Origin: Mycolicibacterium frederiksbergense
Lineage (GTDB): Bacteria > Actinomycetota > Actinomycetes > Mycobacteriales > Mycobacteriaceae
Assembly: GCF_012223425.1 (NCBI RefSeq)
Contig: NZ_CP038799.1
Span: 4,696,249 to 4,760,248 of the forward strand
Reading direction: 5' to 3'
DNA length: 64,000 nt
The first letter of the stretch is position 1, and each line of letters begins with the position of its first letter. Of this stretch, positions 51,394 through 59,618 are shown one piece after another. A program made the translations under genes and the position numbers. Under the pieces are notes generated by a model, which saw only the letters and a program-made list of their open reading frames with translations, was not told the DNA's origin and did no database searches.

Positions 51394-52011
51394 GTGAGGA
51401 CCTTCTGGAATACAGTTTCGGCGAAAGGGGGACTGGCGGCGCTGCTGTGGCTGCTGGCCGCGGCCGGGTATCTGGCCGCCGAGGCGTCCGCCGCGGTGGC
51501 GCTGCCGGGGTACCGCTACGGCACCGACTACATCAGCACCCTCGGTGACCCCACCGTCTCCCCGCAGGCCCCGCTGATGAACGCCGCCTTCGCCTTTCAG
51601 GGGGTGTGCTTCGCCGTCGCCGCGGCCCTGTTCGCGACCGCCGCGCCGCGATCCCGGAACCGCTTGTGGTTCTTGGTGTTCGCCGGCGCCAACGGTATCG
51701 GCAACGTGCTGATCGCCGTCGTGCACAGCGGGCAGGGCAACCCGTGGCATGTCATCGGCGCGGTACTGGCGATCGTCGGCGGAAACGCCGCCGCGCTGGC
51801 GGGATCGGGCCTGCTCGCGTCGACGGCATACCGGGCCACGTCGATCACGCTGGGCGCGTCGGGTCTGCTGTGCCTGCTCGCGGTGGGAGTGGGGGCAAAT
51901 CCGGTCGGTCTCTGGGAGCGCGGCAGCGTCTACCCGATCTTCGCCTGGCAGATCCTCACCGCGCTGGTGCTGCTGCGGCGTCAGGCCGGCAGCGCGTCGT
52001 CCATCTCGTAG
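51394..52011 (+). CDS. DUF998-family membrane protein
   Basis: A 205-residue protein with about six membrane helices: LAALLWLLAAAGYLAAEA, FQGVCFAVAAALFATA, LWFLVFAGANGIGNVLIAV, VIGAVLAIVGGNAAALAGSGLL, LGASGLLCLLAVGVG and IFAWQILTALVLL. YGTDYISTLGDP between helices 1 and 2 is typical of DUF998. Function unknown. GTG 51394 was chosen; its first codons (MRTFWNTVSAKGG) lie in the right copy of the 29-bp repeat, so the original N terminus may have been altered. The 3' end overlaps the opposing small gene by 31 bp. Confidence 0.72.
   Translation: MRTFWNTVSAKGGLAALLWLLAAAGYLAAEASAAVALPGYRYGTDYISTLGDPTVSPQAPLMNAAFAFQGVCFAVAAALFATAAPRSRNRLWFLVFAGANGIGNVLIAVVHSGQGNPWHVIGAVLAIVGGNAAALAGSGLLASTAYRATSITLGASGLLCLLAVGVGANPVGLWERGSVYPIFAWQILTALVLLRRQAGSASSIS
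51400..51428. repeat. 29-bp inverted repeat, right copy (DUF559 cassette)
   Basis: GGAATACAGTTTCGGCGA (51407-51424) is the exact reverse complement of 50402-50419. It lies 72 bp beyond the DUF559 start codon and within the first codons of the DUF998 gene. Confidence 0.75.
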
Positions 52012-52289
52012 ACCCGGGCGTGCAGCACCGTCCGGTTGCGCAGCGCCGCCCGCACCGCATGGTGCACGCCCTCCTCCAGATAGACGTCGCCCTGCCAGCG
52101 CACCGCGTGCGGGAAGAGATCGCCGTAGAACGTCGAATCCTCGGAGAGCAACCGGTCCAGCGCGAGCACCGTCGTGGTGGTCACCAGCTCGTCGAGCCGG
52201 ATCTGGCGCGGGGGGATCTGGGCCCACTGCCGGTAGGTCAGATTGTGTTCGGGATACGGCTTGCCGTCGCGGACACCTTTGAAGATCAC
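51981..52289 (-). CDS. conserved small protein (Rv2375-like position)
   Basis: A 102-residue soluble protein beginning MIFKGVRDGKPYPEHNLT, with RQIRLDELVTTTTVLALDRLL and YLEEGVHHAVRAALRNRTVLHARV. Length and location upstream of hrcA match the conserved mycobacterial protein Rv2375. No catalytic motif is evident, and function is unknown. It converges on and slightly overlaps the DUF998 gene. Confidence 0.65.
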   Translation of the reverse strand: MIFKGVRDGKPYPEHNLTYRQWAQIPPRQIRLDELVTTTTVLALDRLLSEDSTFYGDLFPHAVRWQGDVYLEEGVHHAVRAALRNRTVLHARVYEMDDALPA

Positions 52290-52425
52290 CGGCGGGCTCC
52301 CATGAAGGTGAGATTAACCGCAATCGACGGGCAATGTCGGCGAAGTCTTTGCCTACGGAACGATGCCGGGGAGGCCGGTGCGCGACGTGATCGGTGTCGC
52401 GGTGAAGATGCGCTGCTGATCCCCG

Positions 52426-52431
52426 TAAAAT
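52426..52431 (+). promoter_or_regulatory. candidate -10 box for hrcA-dnaJ2
   Basis: TAAAAT matches TANNNT and lies 34 nt before the hrcA start, leaving room for the GGGCAGG ribosome site. No CIRCE inverted repeat (GCACTC-N9-GAGTGC type) is seen in the gap 52290-52465. Confidence 0.45.
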
Positions 52432-52465
52432 GGCGGCAGACCGGATGACAAAGGGCAGGTGAACA

Positions 52466-53497
52466 ATGGGTAGTGCAGACGATCGTCGCTTCGAGGTGTT
52501 GCGCGCCATCGTCGCCGACTTCGTCGCGACCCAGGAGCCGATCGGGTCCAAGACCCTCGTCGAACGCCACAACCTCGGTGTTTCGAGCGCCACGGTGCGC
52601 AACGACATGGCCGTCCTGGAGGCCGAGGGCTACATCGCGCAGCCACACACGAGTTCGGGGCGGGTGCCCACCGAGAAGGGCTACCGCGAGTTCGTCGACC
52701 GCCTCGACGATGTGAAGCCGATGTCGGCCGGCGAACGCCGGGCCATCATGACGTTCCTGGAATCCGGCGTCGACCTCGACGATGTGCTGCGCCGTGCGGT
52801 GCGCCTGCTGGCCCAGCTGACCCGCCAGGTCGCCATCATCCAATACCCGACGCTGTCCGCCTCCACGGTGCGTCACCTCGAGGTCGTCGCGCTGACGCCG
52901 GCCAAACTGCTGCTGGTGGTCATCACCGACAGCGGCCGCGTCGACCAGCGGGTCGTCGAACTCGGTGACGCCATCGACGATGGGCAACTCGCTCAGCTGC
53001 GCGAACGCCTGGGTTCGGCGCTGGAGGGCAAACCGCTCTCGGCGGCGTCGGTGGCGGTCGCCGATCTGGCCGGCACGCTGGACGGTCACGGCGGTCTCGG
53101 CGACGCGGTGGGCCGCGCGGCGACCGTTCTGGTGGAGACCCTCGTCGAGCACACCGAGGAACGACTGCTGCTGGGCGGCACCGCGAACCTCACCCGCAAC
53201 ACCGCCGACTTCGGCGGTTCGCTGCGCTCGGTGCTCGAAGCGCTGGAGGAACAGGTCGTGGTGCTGCGGCTGCTCGCCGTCCAACAGCAGGCCGGTAAGG
53301 TCACGGTGCGTATCGGGCACGAGACCGAGGCCGAGCAGATGCTGGGAACATCGGTGGTGAGCACCACCTACGGCAGCTCGGGCAAGGTGTACGGCGGAAT
53401 GGGCGTGGTCGGTCCCACCCGGATGGACTATCCGGGAACGATTGCGAACGTCGCCGCCGTTGCCCTCTACATAGGTGAAGTCCTGGGCACCCGATGA
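52466..53497 (+). CDS. hrcA: heat-inducible transcription repressor HrcA
   Basis: A 343-residue repressor. The N-terminal winged helix is at about residues 8-75 (RFEVLRAIVADFVATQEPIGSKTLVERHNLGVSSATVRNDMAVLE). It is followed by the GAF-like dimerisation domain and the C-terminal GGMGVVGPTRMDYPGTIANV motif. It binds CIRCE elements upstream of chaperone genes; none is visible in this window, so targets lie elsewhere. It is followed after 39 bp by dnaJ2, and the two are probably co-transcribed. Confidence 0.95.
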   Translation: MGSADDRRFEVLRAIVADFVATQEPIGSKTLVERHNLGVSSATVRNDMAVLEAEGYIAQPHTSSGRVPTEKGYREFVDRLDDVKPMSAGERRAIMTFLESGVDLDDVLRRAVRLLAQLTRQVAIIQYPTLSASTVRHLEVVALTPAKLLLVVITDSGRVDQRVVELGDAIDDGQLAQLRERLGSALEGKPLSAASVAVADLAGTLDGHGGLGDAVGRAATVLVETLVEHTEERLLLGGTANLTRNTADFGGSLRSVLEALEEQVVVLRLLAVQQQAGKVTVRIGHETEAEQMLGTSVVSTTYGSSGKVYGGMGVVGPTRMDYPGTIANVAAVALYIGEVLGTR

Positions 53498-53536
53498 GGG
53501 AATGCCGCCGCCGGCGGCACGAGAGAGGTTTTTAGC

Positions 53537-54691
53537 GTGGCACGCGATTATTACGGTCTGCTCGGCGTGAGCAAAGGCGCCAGTGATTCGGAGCTGAAAC
53601 GCGCCTACCGCAAGCTGGCCCGTGAACTGCATCCCGACGTCAACCCGGACGAGGCCGCCCAGGCGCGCTTCACCGAGATCCAGCTCGCCTACGAGGTGCT
53701 CTCCGATCCGGAGAAGCGCCGCATCGTCGATCTCGGCGGCGATCCGCTGGAGGGCGCGGGCGCGGGTGGCGGCGGTTTCTCCGGCGCCGGCTTCGGTGGA
53801 CTCGGCGACGTGTTCGAGGCGTTCTTCGGTGGCGGCGCGGGCTCGCGCGGGCCGATCGGCCGGGTGCGCCCGGGCTCGGATTCGCTGCTGCGGATGCGGC
53901 TGGACCTGACCGAGTGCGCGACCGGTGTGACCAAGCAGGTGGCGGTCGACACCGCGGTGCTGTGCGACCTGTGCCAGGGCAAGGGCACCCACGGCAACTC
54001 GGTTCCCAAGACCTGCGATACCTGCAAGGGCCACGGCGAGGTGCAGACGGTGCAGCGCTCGCTGCTCGGTCAGGTGATGACCTCGCGCCCGTGCCCGGTC
54101 TGCGGCGGCGTCGGCGAGGTCATCCCGGATCCGTGCCACCGCTGCGGCGGCGACGGCCGGGTGCAAGCCCGCCGCGAGATCAGCGTCAAGATCCCGGCCG
54201 GTGTCGGCGACGGTATGCGGGTGCGCCTCGCCGCCCAGGGTGAGGTCGGCCCCGGTGGCGGCCCGGCCGGTGACCTCTACGTCGAGGTGCACGAACAGCC
54301 CCACGAGATCTTCGTCCGTGATGGCGATGACCTGCACTGCACGGTCTCGGTGCCGATGTTCGACGCGGCGCTGGGCACCTCGGTCACCGTCGACGCCATC
54401 ATCGACGGCCCCACCGAGCTGGTCATCCCGCCCGGAACTCAGCCCGGCTCGGTGACCACCCTGCGCGGGCACGGCATGCCGCATCTGCGTTCCGGGGTGC
54501 GCGGCAACCTGCACGCCCACATCGAGGTGCTGGTGCCGACCCGCCTGGACGGTACAGATTCGGAGTTGCTGCGCAAGCTCAAGGAGCACCGCCCGCGCGA
54601 TGTCGCCGAGGTGAAGTCCAGCAGTGGCGGTGCCGGGGCCAACAACGGCGGGCTGTTCAGCCGGCTGCGTGAGACGTTCTCGGGCCGCTAG
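53537..54691 (+). CDS. dnaJ2: chaperone DnaJ2
   Basis: A 384-residue type I J-protein. The J domain is at 1-70 with HPD in ELHPDVNPDEAAQ, followed by a Gly-rich linker. Four zinc-binding repeats (CDLCQGKG, CDTCKGHG, CPVCGGVG, CHRCGGDG) lie at about 138-215, and the C-terminal substrate-binding domains follow. It stimulates DnaK ATPase and delivers unfolded proteins. GTG 53537 follows GAGAGAGG. It is the second DnaJ typical of actinobacteria, linked to hrcA rather than dnaK. Confidence 0.95.
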   Translation: MARDYYGLLGVSKGASDSELKRAYRKLARELHPDVNPDEAAQARFTEIQLAYEVLSDPEKRRIVDLGGDPLEGAGAGGGGFSGAGFGGLGDVFEAFFGGGAGSRGPIGRVRPGSDSLLRMRLDLTECATGVTKQVAVDTAVLCDLCQGKGTHGNSVPKTCDTCKGHGEVQTVQRSLLGQVMTSRPCPVCGGVGEVIPDPCHRCGGDGRVQARREISVKIPAGVGDGMRVRLAAQGEVGPGGGPAGDLYVEVHEQPHEIFVRDGDDLHCTVSVPMFDAALGTSVTVDAIIDGPTELVIPPGTQPGSVTTLRGHGMPHLRSGVRGNLHAHIEVLVPTRLDGTDSELLRKLKEHRPRDVAEVKSSSGGAGANNGGLFSRLRETFSGR

Positions 54692-54714
54692 TTGTCGGCT
54701 CAGCGGGATCGCGC

Positions 54715-55458
54715 ATGAGCAGGGCGCTCTTCTACGTCGACGCGCTGCCCGGTGCGGGCGGTATCGCCGTCGTCGACGGTGACGAGGGTTTTCACGCGTC
54801 CAACGTGCGCCGGATCCGGCCGGGCGAGGAACTCGATCTGAGCGATGGCAACGGGACGGTCGCGCACTGCGTGGTCGAGGAGGCCGCCAAGGGCCGGCTG
54901 TCCGCTCGGGTGCTCGACGTCACCGCGGTGCCCCGCCCGACACCGTCGGTGACCATTGCCCAGGCCCTGCCCAAGTCCGAACGTTCCGAGCTGGCAATCG
55001 AATTGGCCACCGAGGCCGGTGCCGACGGCTTCCTGGCCTGGCAGGCGCAGCGCTGCGTGGCCCGCTGGGAATCGGCGGCCAAGGTCGACAAGGGGTTGCG
55101 GCGCTGGGGTGCGGTGGCCCGCTCGGCCGCCCGGCAGTCCCGACGCGCCCACGTCCCCGAGATCGAGGGGTTGGTGTCCACCGCCCAACTGCTGACCCGG
55201 GTGCCGGGCGCGCTGACGCTGGTGTTGCACGAGTCCGCGACGGTGCCGCTGGCCGATATCGGGCTGGCCGACGCGGCGGCGGTGCTGCTGGTGGTCGGTC
55301 CCGAGGGCGGGATCAGCGATGAGGAGTTGGCCGAACTCACCGGTGCCGGTGCCCGCACGGTGCGGCTCGGGCCGTCGGTGCTGCGCACCTCGACAGCCGC
55401 GGCGGTGGCGCTCGGCGCGATCGGGGTGCTGACCAGCCGCTGGGATATGACGTACTGA
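54715..55458 (+). CDS. rsmE: 16S rRNA (uracil-1498-N3)-methyltransferase RsmE
   Basis: A 247-residue SPOUT methyltransferase. The N-terminal PUA-like part includes GDEGFHASNVRRIRPGEEL. The knotted SAM-binding region has LLVVGPEGGISDEELAEL at about 191-208 and RLGPSVLRTSTAAAVALGAIG near the end. It methylates U1498 of 16S rRNA at the decoding centre. It follows dnaJ2 after 23 bp on the same strand. Confidence 0.93.
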   Translation: MSRALFYVDALPGAGGIAVVDGDEGFHASNVRRIRPGEELDLSDGNGTVAHCVVEEAAKGRLSARVLDVTAVPRPTPSVTIAQALPKSERSELAIELATEAGADGFLAWQAQRCVARWESAAKVDKGLRRWGAVARSAARQSRRAHVPEIEGLVSTAQLLTRVPGALTLVLHESATVPLADIGLADAAAVLLVVGPEGGISDEELAELTGAGARTVRLGPSVLRTSTAAAVALGAIGVLTSRWDMTY

Positions 55459-55461
55459 CCA

Positions 55462-55491
55462 TTGGGTCAGGTCGGTGACCAGCGGTAAACT
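55462..55491 (+). promoter_or_regulatory. predicted phoH operon promoter
   Basis: TTGGGT (55462-55467) and TAAACT (55486-55491) are 18 bp apart and fit -35 and TANNNT -10 elements. RNA would start near 55499, about 40 nt before the phoH GTG, with AGGAAGCAGG as ribosome site. Confidence 0.5.
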
Positions 55492-55539
55492 CGGGACCAC
55501 CATTTCCAGAGAGCACAGGAAGCAGGCACGAAACCGCAC

Positions 55540-56580
55540 GTGACGCCCCGCGAGACGACCGCTGGTCCGATTCCCGGACCGGTACGAAGCAGCATCACTG
55601 TTCCGCCCGACAGCATCGTGGGCCTGCTGGGTTCGGCCGATGAGAACCTGCGTGCCCTGGAAGAACTGCTCACCGCCGACATCCATGTCCGCGGTAACGC
55701 CATCACCATCAGCGGCGAGCCCGCCGACGTGGCACTGGCCGAGCGTGTCGTCGCCGAGCTGACCGCGGTGATCTCCCGGGGCCAGCCACTGAACCCCGAC
55801 GCCGTCCGGCACAGCGTGTCGATGCTGACCGGCACCGACGACGCCTCGCCGGCCGAGGTTCTCACCCTGGACATCCTGTCCCGGCGTGGGAAGACCATCC
55901 GGCCCAAGACGCTCAACCAGAAGCACTACGTCGACGCCATCGACGCGCACACCATCGTCTTCGGGATCGGCCCGGCCGGCACCGGCAAGACCTATCTGGC
56001 GATGGCCAAGGCCGTGCACGCGTTGCAGACCAAGCAGGTCAACCGGATCATCCTGACCCGCCCCGCGGTGGAAGCCGGTGAGCGCCTCGGCTTCCTTCCC
56101 GGCACGCTGACCGAGAAGATCGATCCGTACCTGCGCCCGCTGTACGACGCGCTGCACGACATGATGGATCCGGCCGCCATCCCGAACCTGCTGGCGGCCG
56201 GTGTGATCGAGGTGGCGCCGCTGGCGTTCATGCGCGGCCGCTCGCTCAACGACGCGTTCATCATCCTCGACGAGGCGCAGAACACCACGCCCGAGCAGAT
56301 GAAGATGTTCCTGACCCGGCTGGGGTTCAACTCCAAGATGGTCGTCACCGGTGACGTCACCCAGGTCGATCTGCCCGGTGGCGCGCGCTCGGGTCTGCGC
56401 GCGGCCAGCGACATCCTCGACGGTATCGACGATATCCACTTCTCGGAGCTCACCAGCGCCGATGTGGTCCGCCACCGGCTGGTCTCCCAGATCGTGGATG
56501 CCTACTCGCGGCACGAGGCGCAGCCGGAACTGATCAACCGCGCCCAGCGCAGGTCTTCGGGCGGGCGTCCGCGCAGATGA
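55540..56580 (+). CDS. phoH: PhoH-like ATPase (PhoH2-less, PhoH1 type)
   Basis: A 346-residue PhoH-family P-loop ATPase. An N-terminal KH-like region (SIVGLLGSADENLRALEELL) precedes the ATPase with Walker A GPAGTGKTYLA at about 146-156 and Walker B AFIILDEAQN near 243. There is no PIN domain, unlike PhoH2. It is linked with ybeY and era, consistent with a role in RNA metabolism and ribosome maturation. The start is GTG 55540. Its stop overlaps the ybeY ATG (ATGA). Confidence 0.92.
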   Translation: MTPRETTAGPIPGPVRSSITVPPDSIVGLLGSADENLRALEELLTADIHVRGNAITISGEPADVALAERVVAELTAVISRGQPLNPDAVRHSVSMLTGTDDASPAEVLTLDILSRRGKTIRPKTLNQKHYVDAIDAHTIVFGIGPAGTGKTYLAMAKAVHALQTKQVNRIILTRPAVEAGERLGFLPGTLTEKIDPYLRPLYDALHDMMDPAAIPNLLAAGVIEVAPLAFMRGRSLNDAFIILDEAQNTTPEQMKMFLTRLGFNSKMVVTGDVTQVDLPGGARSGLRAASDILDGIDDIHFSELTSADVVRHRLVSQIVDAYSRHEAQPELINRAQRRSSGGRPRR

Positions 56581-57113
56581 GCATCGAGGTCTCGAACGAA
56601 TCGGGGATGGACGTCTCCGAACAGGAATTGGTCAGTGTCGCGAAGTTCGTCATCGCGCAGATGGACGTGAACCCGGCGGCCGAGCTGTCCATGGTGCTGC
56701 TGGACACCGCGGCGATGGCCGACCTGCACGTGCGCTGGATGGACCTGCCCGGGCCCACCGACGTGATGAGTTTCCCGATGGACGAGTTGGAGCCCGGGGG
56801 TCGCCCGGATGCGGCCGAACCCGGCCCGTCCATGCTCGGCGACATCGTGCTGTGCCCCGAGTTCGCGGCCGTTCAGGCCGAGAAGGCCGGGCACTCTCTC
56901 GGACAGGAACTGGCGCTGCTCACGGTGCACGGTGTGCTGCACCTGCTGGGTTACGACCATGCCGAACCCGATGAGGAGAAAGAGATGTTCGCCCTGCAGC
57001 GCCGCCTCCTCGAGGAATGGGTGGCCGACCAAGTGGAGTCCTACCGCCAGGATCTGCAGATCGAGAAGGATCGCCGGCTGTTGGACAAGTCGCGATACTT
57101 CGACCAGCAGTGA
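56577..57113 (+). CDS. ybeY: endoribonuclease YbeY
   Basis: A 178-residue zinc metalloprotein. The three-histidine motif is VHGVLHLLGYDHAEPDEEKEM at about 121-141, and the SFPMDE motif lies near 63. It takes part in 16S rRNA 3'-end maturation and ribosome quality control. ATG overlaps the phoH stop; the final TGA overlaps the GTG of the next gene. The C-terminal extension DLQIEKDRRLLDKSRYFDQQ is longer than in enteric homologues. Confidence 0.94.
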   Translation: MSIEVSNESGMDVSEQELVSVAKFVIAQMDVNPAAELSMVLLDTAAMADLHVRWMDLPGPTDVMSFPMDELEPGGRPDAAEPGPSMLGDIVLCPEFAAVQAEKAGHSLGQELALLTVHGVLHLLGYDHAEPDEEKEMFALQRRLLEEWVADQVESYRQDLQIEKDRRLLDKSRYFDQQ

Positions 57114-58396
57114 CCGGCCTCGCCCCACTGCTCGCTGCAGTGCTGCTCGTCGGGCTCGGTGGGCTCTTCGCCGCGGTGGACGCCGCGATCAGCACCGCCT
57201 CGCTGGCCCGCGTCGAGGAGATGGTCCGCGACGAGCGGCCCGGCGCCGCCCGGCTGGCCCGGGTGCTGCTGGACCGGCCCCGCTATATCAATCTCGTGGT
57301 GCTGCTGCGTATCACGTGTGAGGTGAGCGCGACCGTCCTGCTGGTGTCCTATCTGGACGGCTATCTGGGCGTTGCCTGGGGGCTGTTCGCCGCGGCGGCG
57401 ACCATGGTGGTGGTCAGCTTCGTCGTCATCGGTGTGGGTCCGCGGACCGTCGGCCGGCAGAACGCGTACACCATCGCGTTGGCGGCAGCGCTTCCGCTGC
57501 ATGCGATCTCGGTCCTGCTGACCCCGATCAGCCGGCTGCTGGTGCTCATCGGTAACGCACTGACACCCGGCCGGGGCTTCCGCAACGGACCGTTCGCCTC
57601 GGAGATCGAACTGCGCGAGGTGGTCGATCTGGCCCAGCAGCGCGGTGTGGTGGCCGATGACGAACGGCGGATGATCCAGTCCGTCTTCGAGCTCGGTGAC
57701 ACCCCGGCGCGTGAGGTGATGGTGCCGCGCACCGAGATGGTGTGGATCGAATCGGACAAGACCGCGGCGCAGGCGCTCTCATTGGCCGTGCGCAGCGGGC
57801 ATTCCCGGCTGCCGGTGATCGGGGAGAACGTCGACGATGTCGTCGGTGTGGTCTACCTCAAGGATCTGGTGCAGCAGACGAGCACCGAGAACGGGCGCGT
57901 CGACACCCGCGTCGGCGAGGTGATGCGCCCGGCGGTGTTCGTACCGGACTCCAAGCCGCTGGACACCCTGTTGCGTGAGATGCAGCGCGACCGCAAGCAC
58001 ATGGCGCTGTTGGTCGACGAATACGGCGCGATCGCCGGTCTGGTCACCATCGAGGACGTGCTGGAGGAGATCGTCGGGGAGATCAACGACGAGTACGACG
58101 CCGACGAGGTCGCACCCTGGGAGGTGCTGGGCTCCAACAGGTTCCGGGTCTCCACCCGGCTGCCCATCGAAGACCTGACCGAACTGTACGAGGACCTCGA
58201 CGTCGGCGAGGACCTGGAAGTCGACACCGTCGGCGGGTTGCTCGCCCACGAACTCGGCCGGGTACCGCTGCCCGGCGCCCAGGTCAGCTGGAACGGATTG
58301 CGATTGCGGGCCGAAGGCGGCCCGGACCATCGCGGAAGGGTGCGGATCGGCACAGTGCTGATCGCCCCGGAAGCGCCACCGGAGGAGGACACGTGA
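57110..58396 (+). CDS. CNNM/CorC-family membrane protein with CBS domains
   Basis: A 428-residue protein corresponding in position to Rv2366c. The N-terminal DUF21/CNNM domain has about four membrane segments in residues 1-150. Two CBS domains follow at about 200-320 (VMVPRTEMVWIESD and HMALLVDEYGAIAGLVTIEDVLEEIVGEI). The CorC_HlyC transporter-associated domain lies at the C terminus (VSTRLPIEDLTELYEDLD). Such proteins are linked to Mg/Co homeostasis; the old haemolysin label is not supported here. GTG 57110 overlaps the ybeY stop. Confidence 0.9.
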   Translation: MTGLAPLLAAVLLVGLGGLFAAVDAAISTASLARVEEMVRDERPGAARLARVLLDRPRYINLVVLLRITCEVSATVLLVSYLDGYLGVAWGLFAAAATMVVVSFVVIGVGPRTVGRQNAYTIALAAALPLHAISVLLTPISRLLVLIGNALTPGRGFRNGPFASEIELREVVDLAQQRGVVADDERRMIQSVFELGDTPAREVMVPRTEMVWIESDKTAAQALSLAVRSGHSRLPVIGENVDDVVGVVYLKDLVQQTSTENGRVDTRVGEVMRPAVFVPDSKPLDTLLREMQRDRKHMALLVDEYGAIAGLVTIEDVLEEIVGEINDEYDADEVAPWEVLGSNRFRVSTRLPIEDLTELYEDLDVGEDLEVDTVGGLLAHELGRVPLPGAQVSWNGLRLRAEGGPDHRGRVRIGTVLIAPEAPPEEDT

Positions 58397-58719
58397 GCGA
58401 TCTGGACGCCGAGGACGACAAGCTGGTGGTGCTGGCGCGCGGAGCGATGGGCCGCGCCGAAGCCGCCCAGGGTGCGGCCGTGCGTGACCTCGACGGCCGC
58501 ACCTATGCCGGTGCGCCCGTGCACCTGTCGGCGCTGAGCCTGACCGCGTTGCAGGCGGCCGTCGCCGCCGCGGTGTCCAGCGGCGCGGCCGGACTGGAAG
58601 CGGCGGTGCTGGTCGGCGGATCGGCGGAGGATCCCGGTGTCGGCGCGGTGACCGAGCTGTCCCCGACGGCGACGGTGATCGTCACCGACCGCGCCGGTAC
58701 GCCGTTGGTGTCCCCGTGA
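58393..58719 (+). CDS. degenerate cytidine-deaminase-fold protein (Rv2365c-like)
   Basis: A 108-residue protein between the CBS-domain gene and era, the position of Rv2365c. It follows the cytidine deaminase outline: VHLSALSLTALQAAVAAAVSSG where CDA has its CAE motif. But the zinc-binding and catalytic residues (C/HAE and PCxxC) are missing, so it is unlikely to be an active deaminase. The role may be structural or regulatory. GTG 58393 and its stop overlap both neighbours by 4 nt. Confidence 0.75.
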   Translation: MSDLDAEDDKLVVLARGAMGRAEAAQGAAVRDLDGRTYAGAPVHLSALSLTALQAAVAAAVSSGAAGLEAAVLVGGSAEDPGVGAVTELSPTATVIVTDRAGTPLVSP

Positions 58720-59618
58720 GCGACGAATTCCGCTCCGGTTTCGTCTGTTTCGTCGGCCGGCCCAACACCGGCAAGTCGACACTGACCAACGCGCTGGTCG
58801 GCGAGAAGGTGGCCATCACCTCGAATCGGCCCCAGACGACGCGGCACACCATTCGCGGCATCGTGCATCGCGACGACTTTCAGATCATCCTCGTCGACAC
58901 CCCGGGTCTGCACCGGCCGCGCACCCTGCTCGGTGAGCGGCTCAACGAACTGGTCAAGGGCACCTACTCCGATGTCGACGTCATCGGGCTGTGCCTGCCC
59001 GCCGATGAGGCGATCGGACCGGGCGACCGGTGGATCTACGAGCAGATCCGGGCCGTGGCGCCCAGGACCACTCTGATCGTGATCGTCACCAAGATCGACA
59101 AGGTGCCCAGGGACAAGGTGGCGGCGCAGCTGATGGCCGTCAGCAACTTGGTCGGGGACACCGCCGAGATCGTGCCGGTGTCGGCGACCAAGGGTGAGCA
59201 GCTCGATGTGCTGATCGACGTCCTGGTGAGCAAGCTTCCCCCGGGCCCGGCGTTCTACCCCGACGGCGAACTGACCGACGAGCCCGAACAGGTGCTGATG
59301 GCCGAGTTCATCCGTGAGGCCGCGCTCGAAGGCGTCCGCGACGAGCTACCGCACTCGCTGGCCGTCGTGATCGACGAGGTGACCCCGCGTGAGGGCCGCG
59401 ACGACCTGATCGATGTGCACGCCATCGTCTATGTCGAGCGCGACAGCCAGAAGGGCATCGTGATCGGCAAGGGCGGTGCCCGGCTGCGTGAGGTGGGCAC
59501 CGCGGCGCGCACCCAGATCGAGAAGCTGCTGGGCACCAAGGTCTATCTGCAGCTGCAGGTCAAGATCGCCAAGAACTGGCAGCGCGATCCCAAGCAGCTC
59601 AGGAAGCTGGGTTTTTAG
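58716..59618 (+). CDS. era: GTPase Era
   Basis: A 300-residue ribosome-assembly GTPase: G1 GRPNTGKST at about 12-20, G2 region TTRHTIRGI, G3 DTPGLHRPR, G4 TKIDKVP. A C-terminal KH RNA-binding domain includes GIVIGKGGARLREVG at about 248-262. It binds the 3' end of 16S rRNA. GTG 58716 overlaps the preceding stop (GTGA). Its TAG overlaps the TAA of the converging CAP gene. Confidence 0.95.
   Translation: MSDEFRSGFVCFVGRPNTGKSTLTNALVGEKVAITSNRPQTTRHTIRGIVHRDDFQIILVDTPGLHRPRTLLGERLNELVKGTYSDVDVIGLCLPADEAIGPGDRWIYEQIRAVAPRTTLIVIVTKIDKVPRDKVAAQLMAVSNLVGDTAEIVPVSATKGEQLDVLIDVLVSKLPPGPAFYPDGELTDEPEQVLMAEFIREAALEGVRDELPHSLAVVIDEVTPREGRDDLIDVHAIVYVERDSQKGIVIGKGGARLREVGTAARTQIEKLLGTKVYLQLQVKIAKNWQRDPKQLRKLGF

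Noticed and set aside
52290..52465. Search for a CIRCE element upstream of hrcA
   Set aside because: No GCACTC-N9-GAGTGC-like inverted repeat is present, so autoregulation through CIRCE is not claimed.
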